NCBI RefSeq assembly: GCF_000472505.1
Contig: NZ_AWZR01000007.1
Coordinates: 186,001 to 250,000, forward strand
Direction of reading: 5' to 3'
Length of the DNA stretch: 64,000 nt
Source: Luteimonas sp. J29
Lineage (GTDB): Bacteria > Pseudomonadota > Gammaproteobacteria > Xanthomonadales > Xanthomonadaceae
Shown: positions 28,721-36,819 of the stretch, piece after piece
How positions within the stretch are numbered: the first letter of the stretch is position 1
Layout of the letters: each line of letters starts with the position of its first letter
Made by a program: the position numbers and the translations under genes
Notes under the pieces: model-generated
What the model was told of the DNA's origin: nothing
The model's input: only the letters and a program-made list of their open reading frames with translations
The model's database searches: none

Positions 28721-30754
28721 ATGTGGATCCATCGACTGTCCGCGCTCGTGTTGCTGTGCGCCGCACCTGCCGCCGCGCAGGACGCGCCAGCGACCGCGGG
28801 CGCGTGTTCGCCCGGCAACGTGGTGTGCGTCGAGCTGGGGCTGGATGGCGACGGCCGGCCGAGATACGCGGTCACGCGCGCCGGGCGGCAGGTCCTCGCG
28901 CCATCGCGCCTGGGCATGATCCTGGCCGATGCACCCAAGCTCGACCGCAACCTCGCGATCGCCGACGTCCGCCGGTCCACCTTCGACCAGACCTGGGAGC
29001 AGCCCTGGGGCGAGCGCCGCGAGATCCGCAACCACTACAACGAGCTGACGGTCACCCTGCGCGAGAAGTCGGGTCCAGGGCGCGACTTCGACGTGGTGTT
29101 CCGGCTGTACGACGACGGCCTCGGCTTCCGCTACGTGTTCCGTCGCCAGCCGGCGCTGGAGCGGCTGGAGATCGTCGAGGAGCTGACCGAGTTCCACCTC
29201 GCCGAAGACGCCGCGGCGTGGTGGATCCCCGCCTTCGAGTGGAACCGCGCCGAGTACCTCTACCACGCGACCCCGCTGCGCGAGGTCGGCGACGCGCAGA
29301 CCCCGATCACGCTGCGCATGGATGACGGCATGCACGCGTCGATCCACGAGGCGGCGCTGGTCGATTACGCCGGCATGAACCTGACCCGGGTCGAAGGCCG
29401 CCGCCTCAAGGCCGCGCTCACCCCCGGCACCAGCGCGCGGGCCAAGGTCTCGGTCGCCACCCCGTTCCGGACGCCCTGGCGCACGCTGCAGCTGGGCATG
29501 CGCGCGGGCGACCTGGTCGAGTCCCCGCTGATCCTCAACCTCAACGAACCCAACCGCCTCGGCGACGTGTCGTGGGTCAAGCCGATGAAGTACGTCGGGG
29601 TGTGGTGGGAGATGCACATGGACCTCAAGTCCTGGGCCTCCGGACCGAAGCACGGCGCGACCAACGAGAACGTGCGCCGGCACATCGACTTCGCCGCCCG
29701 CCACGGCTTCGGCGGGGTGCTGGTGGAAGGCTGGAACCTCGGCTGGGACGGCGACTGGTTCGGCAACGGCGAGGCGTTCAGCTTCACCCGGTCCTATCCC
29801 GACTTCGACCTCGAGGCGTTGAGCGCCTACGCGCGCGAGAGGGGCGTGGTGCTGATCGGCCACCACGAGACCTCGGGCCACGCCGCCCACTACGAATCGC
29901 AGATGGACGCCGCGTTCGACCTCTACCGGCGCGTGGGCGTTCCCGCGGTCAAGACCGGCTACGTCGCCGACGCCGGCCAGGCCAAGGTGCGCGACGCCGA
30001 CGGCAACCTCGTCTTCGCCTGGCACGAAGGCCAGGACATGGTGAACCACCACCTGCGCGTGGTGGAGGCGGCGGCCAGGCGCCGGATCGCGGTCAATCCG
30101 CACGAGCCGGTCAAGGACACCGGCCTGCGCCGCACGTATCCGAACTGGCTCACCCGCGAAGGCGCGCGCGGCATGGAGTACAGCGCCTGGGGCCAGCCGG
30201 GCAATCCGCCGGGGCACGAGCCGACCCTGGTGTTCACCCGCCTGCTGGCGGGGCCGATGGACTACACGCCGGGCATCTTCGGCATGGAGACCCGGGCGCC
30301 CGGCGGCGTGGAGACGACCTGGGCCAAGCAGCTGGCGCTGTACGTGGTGATCTACAGCCCGCTGCAGATGGCGGCCGACCTGCTGGACAACTACGAACGC
30401 AACCCCGGCCCGTTCCAGTTCATCAAGGACGTGCCGGTGGACTGGGAGGCCACGCGCGTGCTCAATGGCGAGGTCGGCGAGTACGTGACCATCGCGCGCC
30501 GCGAGCGCGGCGGCGACGACTGGTACCTGGGCGCGGTGACCGACGCGCAACCGCGCACGCTCGAGGTCGCGCTCGACTTCCTCGAACCCGGCCGCCGCTA
30601 TACCGCGCAGGTGTACCGCGACGGCGACCGTGCCGACTACCGTGGCAACCGCGAGGACATCGTGATCGAGGCGCGCGAGGTCACGTCCGTCGACACGCTC
30701 ACCCTGCGCCTGGCGCCCGGCGGCGGGCAGGCGATCCGGTTCGTGGCGCAGTAG
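28721..30754 (+). CDS. GH97 family alpha-glucosidase (inverting type)
   Basis: 677 residues from ATG 28721, after a GAGGGAGGAGA ribosome site. Signal peptide 1-20 (AAAQ). N-terminal beta-sandwich (30-270), then the catalytic barrel. The active-site pattern follows inverting GH97 enzymes such as SusB: AVKTGYVAD where retaining enzymes have a nucleophilic Asp, NPHEPVKDTG (Glu462 as base) and GARGMEYSAW (Glu486 as acid). A calcium-site Glu is likely in WWEMHM. It would release glucose from alpha-glucans in the periplasm. No transporter or TonB receptor adjoins it. Confidence 0.93.
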   Translation: MWIHRLSALVLLCAAPAAAQDAPATAGACSPGNVVCVELGLDGDGRPRYAVTRAGRQVLAPSRLGMILADAPKLDRNLAIADVRRSTFDQTWEQPWGERREIRNHYNELTVTLREKSGPGRDFDVVFRLYDDGLGFRYVFRRQPALERLEIVEELTEFHLAEDAAAWWIPAFEWNRAEYLYHATPLREVGDAQTPITLRMDDGMHASIHEAALVDYAGMNLTRVEGRRLKAALTPGTSARAKVSVATPFRTPWRTLQLGMRAGDLVESPLILNLNEPNRLGDVSWVKPMKYVGVWWEMHMDLKSWASGPKHGATNENVRRHIDFAARHGFGGVLVEGWNLGWDGDWFGNGEAFSFTRSYPDFDLEALSAYARERGVVLIGHHETSGHAAHYESQMDAAFDLYRRVGVPAVKTGYVADAGQAKVRDADGNLVFAWHEGQDMVNHHLRVVEAAARRRIAVNPHEPVKDTGLRRTYPNWLTREGARGMEYSAWGQPGNPPGHEPTLVFTRLLAGPMDYTPGIFGMETRAPGGVETTWAKQLALYVVIYSPLQMAADLLDNYERNPGPFQFIKDVPVDWEATRVLNGEVGEYVTIARRERGGDDWYLGAVTDAQPRTLEVALDFLEPGRRYTAQVYRDGDRADYRGNREDIVIEAREVTSVDTLTLRLAPGGGQAIRFVAQ

Positions 30755-30812
30755 CCCATCCTGGCGGGCGGCTCCGGTTGCCGCCCGCCGCCGGCGGGCG
30801 CAGGATGCGCGC

Positions 30813-31811
30813 ATGGAACAGACCGCCCCCGCCAATCCGCCCAGCGTCGTCAACTCCATCGTGTACGCGGGGGACGGCGCGCATCGCGACGTGCCGCTTG
30901 GGCGGATCGGCGCACTGCTCGCGCGCGATCCCGGCAGCTTCGCCTGGATCGGGCTGTACGAGCCCGACGACGCCGTGCTCGAACGGCTGCAGGAACAGTT
31001 CGGCCTGCACGACCTGGCGATCGAGGACGCGCACAAGGCCCACCAGCGGCCCAAGCTCGAGGGCTACGGCAACTCGTTCTTCCTCGTGGCCAGCACCGCG
31101 CAGGTGGTGGACCGCAGGATCGCCTACGGCGAGACCCACGTGTTCTTCGGTCCGCGCTACCTGATCACGGTGCGGCACGGCGCCTCGCTGTCCTATGCGG
31201 CCGCGCGTGCGCGCATCGAGCGCGAGCCGGAACTGCTGGCGCTCGGCCCGGCGTTCGGCCTGTACGCGGTGCTCGACGCCATCGTCGACAACTACGTGCC
31301 GATCGTGGACGAGTTCAAGGCGGCCCTGCCGGCGCTGGAGAAGGACATCGTGAGCGACTCGTTCGACCGCGACACCGTGATCCGGCTCTACGACCTCAAG
31401 CGCGAGCTGACCTACATGCAGGTCAACGTGGCGCCGATGCAGGACGTGCTCTCGCAGCTGGTGCGCAGTGCCAACCCGCTGCTGCCGGAGGAAGTGCGGG
31501 TGTACCTGCGCGACGTGCTCGACCACAGCCTGCGCATCAACCAGACCATCGACGTGCTGCGCGACATGCTCGGCACCGCGCTCACGGTGAACCAGGCGCT
31601 GGTGACCCAGGCCCAGGGCGAGGTGGTCAAGCGCCTCGGCGCCTGGGCCGCCCTGCTGGCGGTGCCGACCCTGGTCACGAGCTGGTACGGGATGAACTTC
31701 CGTGCCATGCCGGAGCTGGACGGCCGCTACGCGTATCCGGCGCTGCTGGTGGGGGTGGCCGCGATCTGCGTGGGGCTGTACCGCCGGTTCCGCCGGATCG
31801 GCTGGCTCTAG
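30813..31811 (+). CDS. corA: CorA-type magnesium/cobalt transporter
   Basis: 332 residues. A soluble funnel domain (1-270) is followed by two C-terminal membrane helices, the first ending in the selectivity motif YGMNF (292-296). The short tail RRFRRIGWL is basic. Its 3' end overlaps the convergent ArsA-family gene by 4 bases. Confidence 0.95.
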   Translation: MEQTAPANPPSVVNSIVYAGDGAHRDVPLGRIGALLARDPGSFAWIGLYEPDDAVLERLQEQFGLHDLAIEDAHKAHQRPKLEGYGNSFFLVASTAQVVDRRIAYGETHVFFGPRYLITVRHGASLSYAAARARIEREPELLALGPAFGLYAVLDAIVDNYVPIVDEFKAALPALEKDIVSDSFDRDTVIRLYDLKRELTYMQVNVAPMQDVLSQLVRSANPLLPEEVRVYLRDVLDHSLRINQTIDVLRDMLGTALTVNQALVTQAQGEVVKRLGAWAALLAVPTLVTSWYGMNFRAMPELDGRYAYPALLVGVAAICVGLYRRFRRIGWL

Positions 31812-32806
31812 CCGGCGCCTTCGAGCAGCGCGGCGAACCGCGCCAGCGCCGCCTCGCCCACCACGTCTTCGGCCAGCAGCGGCAGTTCCACCCGCGGAAT
31901 CGACGGCAGCGCCGCGTCGAGCGTGTCCAGGTGTACCTGCTCCTGTGCGCGCCGCCCTGCCAGGAAGCCACCGGCGTCGGCGGGCGAGCGCCGGTTGACC
32001 ACCAGCGCCGCGACGTGGACGCCCGCGGCCTCGAGGCTGGCCTGGAACTCGATGGTCTCGAGCACCGGAAGCCGTTCGGCGGCGAGCACCACCACGAAGG
32101 CGGTGGCCTGCGGGTCGGCCATCGCCTCGCGCAGGTGCGCGAACAGGTGCCGCCGCCGCTCCAGTACCGCCCGGATCGCCTGGTCCCGGTCGCCCGCGGT
32201 ACCCGGCGCCGCGCCGCCGCCGATCGCGCGCTCGGCCACGCCATCGTCGCCGCCGAGGTTGCGCAGCGCGGCGCCGAAGCGCGCGCTGCGCTCCTGGCGG
32301 CGCAGCAGGCCGTCGGTCCAGGCGGCCATCATCTCGGGCAGCGCCATCAGCCGCGCGGTGTGCCCCGAGGGCGCAGTATCGAACACCAGCAGGTCGTGCT
32401 CGCGCGGGGCGTCGTGGACCAGGGTCGCCACCCGCTCGAGCAGCGCCGCCTCGTGCATGCCCGGCGCATCGCGCGACAGGGCCAGGTGGCGGTCGACCTC
32501 GCCGGCCAGGTGCGGCGGCATCAGGCGACGCAGCGAATCGCCGACCTGGCGCAGGTGGGCGTCGACGGTGGCCGCGGGATCGATCTCCACCGCCTGCAGG
32601 TTGTCGACCAGCGCGCGCGGCTCGGGACCGATCGCGCGCTGCCAGAGGTGGCCGAGGCTGTGCGCGGGGTCGGTGGAGACCAGCAGCACCCGCCGGCCGG
32701 CGCGGGCCTGGGCCAGCGCGACGGCGGACGCGACCGTCGTCTTGCCCACCCCGCCCTTGCCGCCGAAGAACAGCATCCGCCGCCCGGCGGCGAGGGTCAG
32801 CAGCAT
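31808..32806 (-). CDS. ArsA/Get3-family ATPase
   Basis: 332 residues. A deviant Walker A GGKGGVGKTT (15-24) and the switch VSTDPAHSLGHLW are of the ArsA/Get3 type; FDTAPSGHTARLMALPEMM matches the family. No Cys residues are visible, so the metal-binding triad of arsenite pump ArsA is absent and arsenic export is unlikely. There is no arsB or arsR nearby. It overlaps the small Cys-Cys-ended protein gene by 10 bases, and the pair follows cstA, so it may serve that transporter or a membrane insertion step. Confidence 0.9.
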   Translation of the reverse strand: MLLTLAAGRRMLFFGGKGGVGKTTVASAVALAQARAGRRVLLVSTDPAHSLGHLWQRAIGPEPRALVDNLQAVEIDPAATVDAHLRQVGDSLRRLMPPHLAGEVDRHLALSRDAPGMHEAALLERVATLVHDAPREHDLLVFDTAPSGHTARLMALPEMMAAWTDGLLRRQERSARFGAALRNLGGDDGVAERAIGGGAAPGTAGDRDQAIRAVLERRRHLFAHLREAMADPQATAFVVVLAAERLPVLETIEFQASLEAAGVHVAALVVNRRSPADAGGFLAGRRAQEQVHLDTLDAALPSIPRVELPLLAEDVVGEAALARFAALLEGAG

Positions 32807-33075
32807 CCGACGTGGTCCAGCGGCGAGCGCTCCATGCCCATCCGGCGGTGCCAGTCATGGAAGCGCTCGTACATCACCGGCATCAGCTCGAGCGTGTACC
32901 AGGAGGCGGGATTCGGCACGCCCAGGGCCTCCGAGTACACCAGCAGCATGAACAGGTCGTCCTCGTCGCGTCTGGCCCGGGCGAAGGTGCGCCGGTACGG
33001 CGCCGCGTAGAACTCGCCGAGGGCGGCCGAGAGGCGCGCCCACCACGATTCCGCCGGCGCCGCCGGTTCCCGCAT
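32797..33075 (-). CDS. Small cory-CC-star type protein (C-terminal Cys-Cys)
   Basis: 92 residues, starting on the last base of the cstA stop codon. Sequence features: a Trp-rich N-terminus (ESWWARLSAALGEFYAAPYR), a charged stretch (RARRDEDDLFMLLVY), then MYERFHDWHRRMGMERSPLD and a terminal HVGCC. The final two residues are Cys-Cys. I recognise the pattern of the small family named cory-CC-star, found next to ArsA-like ATPases; function unknown. E. coli CstA and BtsT also have small downstream partners (YbdD, YjiX) ending in Cys-Cys, though the rest of the sequence differs. Confidence 0.8.
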   Translation of the reverse strand: MREPAAPAESWWARLSAALGEFYAAPYRRTFARARRDEDDLFMLLVYSEALGVPNPASWYTLELMPVMYERFHDWHRRMGMERSPLDHVGCC

Positions 33076-34763
33076 CAGGCGCGCTCCGACTCCAGCGTGC
33101 CGTCCGGCGCCGCGTTCGGGTCGCGGCCCTGACGCATCGCCAGCACCGCCTCGAACGACACCCACAGCGCGGCCACCAGGATCACCAGGTCCATGCCGAA
33201 CAGCAGCCAGTTCTCCTGGGCCTTGAAGGTGCCGAGCTGGACGATCAGCGCGTACACCGACATCACCAGCAGGAACGCCAGCGGCACCAGGGTGAAGACC
33301 GGATTGCGGCCCTTGCGGATCAGGATCACCGACACCACGGCCAGGGTCAGCGCCGCCAGCAGCTGGTTGGTGGTGCCGAACAGCGGCCAGATCACCATGC
33401 CGCCGCTGCCGTCGCTGCCGGCGCCGAAGGCCAGCGCCATGCACACGGCCAGCGCCACCACCGTGCCCAGGAACGTGCCGACCTTGAAGCCCGCGAGCTC
33501 GGCCGCTTCCTGCACCACGAAACGCTGCAGGCGCAGGCCCGTGTCCATGGTGGTGGCCGCGAACAGGATCGCCATCGTCGCCAGCAGCGTTGCGCCGAGC
33601 TGCTCCGGCATGCCGAGACCCTCGATCAGCAGCGCGTCGCCGCCATTGACGAAGGCGCCCACGCCGCCGCCGCCGAACTGCGCGTACACCGCCTGCCAGT
33701 CGACCAGCGTGGCGAAACCGGCGGTGCAGCAGATGATCGCGGCCAGCGACAGCATGCCCTCGCCGATCGCGCCGAAGTAGCCGACGAAGCGCGCGTCGGT
33801 TTCCTTGTCCAGCTGCTTGGACGTGGTGCCCGAGGCCACCATGCCGTGGAAGCCGGAGATCGCGCCGCAGGCGATGGTGACGAACAGCAGCGGCATGATG
33901 CCCGGCGTGCCTTCCGGCACCGCATGGTTGATCGGCGGCGCGACGATCGTCGGCGAGGCCAGCAGCACCGCCACGTACAGGATCCCGAGGCCCACGAACA
34001 GCTGCAGGCCGTTGATGTAGTCGCGAGGCTGCAGCAGCACCCACACCGGCAGCAGCGAGGCGATGCCCGCGTACAGGAACAGCAGCACGATCCAGGCCGA
34101 GCGCGGGGTCATGCCGAGGATCGGGTCCGGCAGCACGATTGGATAGCTGTTGCCGACCAGGATCAGCGCGTAGAGCACGATCACGCCGCCGATCGACGGC
34201 CACAGCAGGCCGACCTTCCAGCGGTAGATCAGCTGGCCGATGACCAGCGCCACCAGGATCGCGCCCCAGACCGGGATCACCGAGGTCGGCGTGGACACCA
34301 GCAGGTTGGCGATCACCACCGCGAAGGCCGCGTTGACCATCAGCAGCAGCAGGAAGATCACGACCAGGAACAGGTTGCGCCCACGGCGTCCGATGTAGCT
34401 GCCGCTGAGCATGCCCATCGACTTGCCCTTGTTGCGCACGCTGGCCCACAACGCGCCGAAGTCGTGCACGCCGGCGAAGAAGATCGTGCCCAGGGTCACC
34501 CACAGGAACGCGGGCAGCCAGCCCCAGATCACCGCGATCGCGGGGCCGACGATCGGCGCCGCGCCGGCCACCGAGGTGAAGTGGTGCCCCCACAGCACGA
34601 AGCGGTTGGTGGGCACGTAATCCACGCCGTCGCGCATGGTATGTGCGGGCGTCGGGTAGTCGGCCTGCAACCGGTAGATCTTCTCGGCGATGAACTTCGA
34701 GTAGAACGCGTAGCCCAGCGCCATCGCGCCAAGTCCGATCAGCATCAGGACGATTGCATTCAC
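33075..34763 (-). CDS. cstA: CstA/BtsT-type carbon starvation (pyruvate/peptide) transporter
   Basis: 562 residues from GTG 34763, with ribosome site GGGGGAA. About 16 membrane helices with the family signatures ALGYAFYSKFIAEKIY, GHHFTSVAGAAPIVGPAIAV and IACGAISGFHGMVASGTTSKQ. CstA and BtsT import pyruvate and possibly peptides. A central insertion typical of longer family members (680-720 residues) is missing, so this is the shorter form. It overlaps the Cys-Cys protein gene by one base. Two hairpins lie in its leader. Confidence 0.93.
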   Translation of the reverse strand: MNAIVLMLIGLGAMALGYAFYSKFIAEKIYRLQADYPTPAHTMRDGVDYVPTNRFVLWGHHFTSVAGAAPIVGPAIAVIWGWLPAFLWVTLGTIFFAGVHDFGALWASVRNKGKSMGMLSGSYIGRRGRNLFLVVIFLLLLMVNAAFAVVIANLLVSTPTSVIPVWGAILVALVIGQLIYRWKVGLLWPSIGGVIVLYALILVGNSYPIVLPDPILGMTPRSAWIVLLFLYAGIASLLPVWVLLQPRDYINGLQLFVGLGILYVAVLLASPTIVAPPINHAVPEGTPGIMPLLFVTIACGAISGFHGMVASGTTSKQLDKETDARFVGYFGAIGEGMLSLAAIICCTAGFATLVDWQAVYAQFGGGGVGAFVNGGDALLIEGLGMPEQLGATLLATMAILFAATTMDTGLRLQRFVVQEAAELAGFKVGTFLGTVVALAVCMALAFGAGSDGSGGMVIWPLFGTTNQLLAALTLAVVSVILIRKGRNPVFTLVPLAFLLVMSVYALIVQLGTFKAQENWLLFGMDLVILVAALWVSFEAVLAMRQGRDPNAAPDGTLESERA

Positions 34764-34864
34764 AGTGTGCTTCCCCCGGCTTGCTTCGGTCCCCGCGAGA
34801 TTACTCCCTCGCGGGCCTGATCGGCACCCTGCGATAGTCGACGGCCTGCTGCATTGCAGCAGGC
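34764..34864 (-). promoter_or_regulatory. cstA leader with two hairpins and a candidate CsrA/RsmA site
   Basis: Read on the minus strand: a 9-bp hairpin (GCCTGCTGC / GCAGCAGGC, 34844-34864, loop of three), then an 8-bp hairpin (34792-34815) whose 8-nt loop is GGAGTAAT, then the ribosome site GGGGGAA (34771-34777). A GGA in a hairpin loop plus a GGA at the ribosome site is the arrangement bound by CsrA/RsmA, which represses cstA in E. coli. The first hairpin could also close the GtrA transcript; it lacks a U-tract. Confidence 0.4.
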
Positions 34865-34925
34865 AGGTGCGTGTATGGCGCGCGGCCACCGCTTCCGCGG
34901 CAGGCGTCCGCCCGCCCGCCATGGC

Positions 34926-35324
34926 TCAGCGGCGTGGGGCGCCGCGGAAGACCAGCCTGGACAACACCAGGTAAGAGACCACCACCACCACCGAGCCGGA
35001 GGCAAGGAAGTTCACCGCTTCGGGCAGGCCGGCGCGCTGCCCGGCCCGCGCCAGCAGGCCGACCATCACGGCGTTGAGTGCCTGCAGCAGGCAATAGCGC
35101 ACGAAGGCCGGTGCAGCCGCGCTGCGGTCACGGAAGGCGAACCTCCTCTGCAGGGCGAACGTGGGCGGTATGGACGCCAGCGTCGCGAGCAGCGCCGCGG
35201 GGCCGGCAGCGAAGCCGGGCCAGCGGACCAGCAACATCGACAGCATGAAATAGAGCGCGAACCCCATTCCGCCCGCCAACACGAATGCGAGCTTGCGATG
35301 CAATCCCTCGCGCAGACGGCCCAT
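34926..35324 (-). CDS. GtrA-like membrane protein
   Basis: 132 residues from ATG 35324, with GAAGGTG nearby. Four membrane helices (LAFVLAGGMGFALYFMLSML; AALLATLASIPPTFALQ; FVRYCLLQALNAVMVGLL; NFLASGSVVVVVSYLVL) and the conserved RRFAFRD between helices two and three, characteristic of GtrA. Family members help move polyprenyl-linked sugars or metabolites across the inner membrane. No glycosyltransferase partner adjoins it here. Confidence 0.85.
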   Translation of the reverse strand: MGRLREGLHRKLAFVLAGGMGFALYFMLSMLLVRWPGFAAGPAALLATLASIPPTFALQRRFAFRDRSAAAPAFVRYCLLQALNAVMVGLLARAGQRAGLPEAVNFLASGSVVVVVSYLVLSRLVFRGAPRR

Positions 35325-35483
35325 CACCTTCCGCCTCCCCGGCAGCATCCGCGATGCGCCTGCGCCAGGTCGGCCACGACGTCTCCCGCCGACGGGCGGA
35401 CCGCAGACACCTCCCCGACCGGATGCGCCGATCGACGCGTCCGGACCGCGGGAATGCCGCACATCGACTTCGGCTCCGCCGGC

Positions 35484-36743
35484 TCAGGCACCAGCCATCA
35501 TGCGCAGGATCTGGCCGATGCCATAGGCGACGAGGGTGCCGGTGGCGTAGCCGACGGTGCCCAGCAGCACGCCCACCGGAGCCAGAGTCGGATGGAAGGC
35601 GGCCGCCACCACCGGCGCCGAGGCCGCGGCGCCGATGTTGCCCTGCGAGCCGATCGCGAAGTAGAACAGCGGCGCCCGCACCAGCTTCGCCGCGCCCCAC
35701 AGCACCAGGATGTGCACCGCCATCCAGACCACGCCCAGCAGCAGCAGCCAGGGCCGGTCGGCCAGGTGCAGGAAGTCCATCTGCATGCCGATGCTGGCGA
35801 TCAGGAAGTACAGGCAGGCGCTGCCGATCCTGGCCATCCCGGCGTTCTCCAGCCTGCGCACTGGCGTGAAGCTGAGCAGCAGGCCAGCGACGGTCGACCC
35901 CACCACCACCCAGACGAAGCTCGAGTCCAGGCTGAAGCGTGCCGCGTTGGGCACGTGGGCCGCGAACCAGGCTGCCAGCGGCGTGGCCACCGCGTGCGCG
36001 AGGCCGACGATGCCGAAGCCGACGCCGAGGATCACCATCAGGTCGGTCAGGGTCGGGATGCGCGCGTTGGCGGCCTCGTAGGCCTCGAGCCGCGCCTTCA
36101 TCTCGTCGATGGCGCGGGTGTCCGCGCCGCTGCGCGCGTCGATCGTGGCCGCGCGACCGGCCAGGAACAGCAGGGTGGCCATCCAGAGGTTGGCGACCGC
36201 CACGTCCACCACCGCGAACTGCCCGAACAGGGTGGCATCGACCCCGTACAGCTCGCGCACCGCGACCATGTTGGCGCCACCGCCGATCCAGCTGCCCGCC
36301 AGCGCGGCCATGCCCTTCCAGACGTCGCCGGCCACCACGTCCGGCTTGAGCCATTCGAACAGCTGGAACGACACGATCGCGCCAAGGGCGATCCCGAGCG
36401 TGCCCATGCAGAACACGAACAGCAGCTTCGGGCCCAGCCGCAACACGCCCCTGAGGTCGATGGTCATGGTCAGCAGGACCAGCGCCACCGGCAGCAGCAC
36501 GCGACTGGCGATCGGGTTGTAGATCGTGCCCTGGCTGCCGTCGATCAGGCCGACGGTGTTGTAGATCGCCGGCACGAAGTAGCACAGGAGCAAGGCCGGG
36601 ACCCAGGCGAAGAACTTCTTCCAGAACGGCGTCGGCCCGCTGGCCAGCCAGAAGATCAGCCCCAGGGTCGCGGCGATCAGGCCGAACACGACGATGTCGT
36701 TGGTGATCAGCGCGGTCGACGGGGCATCGGTCTCGATCGCCAT
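35484..36743 (-). CDS. DUF819 family membrane transporter
   Basis: 419 residues with about ten membrane helices in two halves. WIGGGANMVAVRELYG near residue 150 and FAIGSQGNIGAAASAPVVAAAFHP near residue 370 are pseudo-repeat signatures of the DUF819 (YjcL) family. Substrate unknown. A soluble charged loop (DEMKARLEAYEAANAR) divides the halves. Neighbours give no clear operon. Confidence 0.85.
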   Translation of the reverse strand: MAIETDAPSTALITNDIVVFGLIAATLGLIFWLASGPTPFWKKFFAWVPALLLCYFVPAIYNTVGLIDGSQGTIYNPIASRVLLPVALVLLTMTIDLRGVLRLGPKLLFVFCMGTLGIALGAIVSFQLFEWLKPDVVAGDVWKGMAALAGSWIGGGANMVAVRELYGVDATLFGQFAVVDVAVANLWMATLLFLAGRAATIDARSGADTRAIDEMKARLEAYEAANARIPTLTDLMVILGVGFGIVGLAHAVATPLAAWFAAHVPNAARFSLDSSFVWVVVGSTVAGLLLSFTPVRRLENAGMARIGSACLYFLIASIGMQMDFLHLADRPWLLLLGVVWMAVHILVLWGAAKLVRAPLFYFAIGSQGNIGAAASAPVVAAAFHPTLAPVGVLLGTVGYATGTLVAYGIGQILRMMAGA

Positions 36744-36819
36744 GCGGGACTCCGTGGGATGGCCGGGCGCAGCCGGTGCAGACGGCGGAAAGCCGGCTTG
36801 CGCCGGCCTTCCAGGGGCG

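Noticed and set aside
31808..32806. Arsenite efflux ATPase
   Set aside because: The family motifs fit ArsA, but no Cys residues are visible for arsenite binding and no arsB, arsR or arsD lies nearby.
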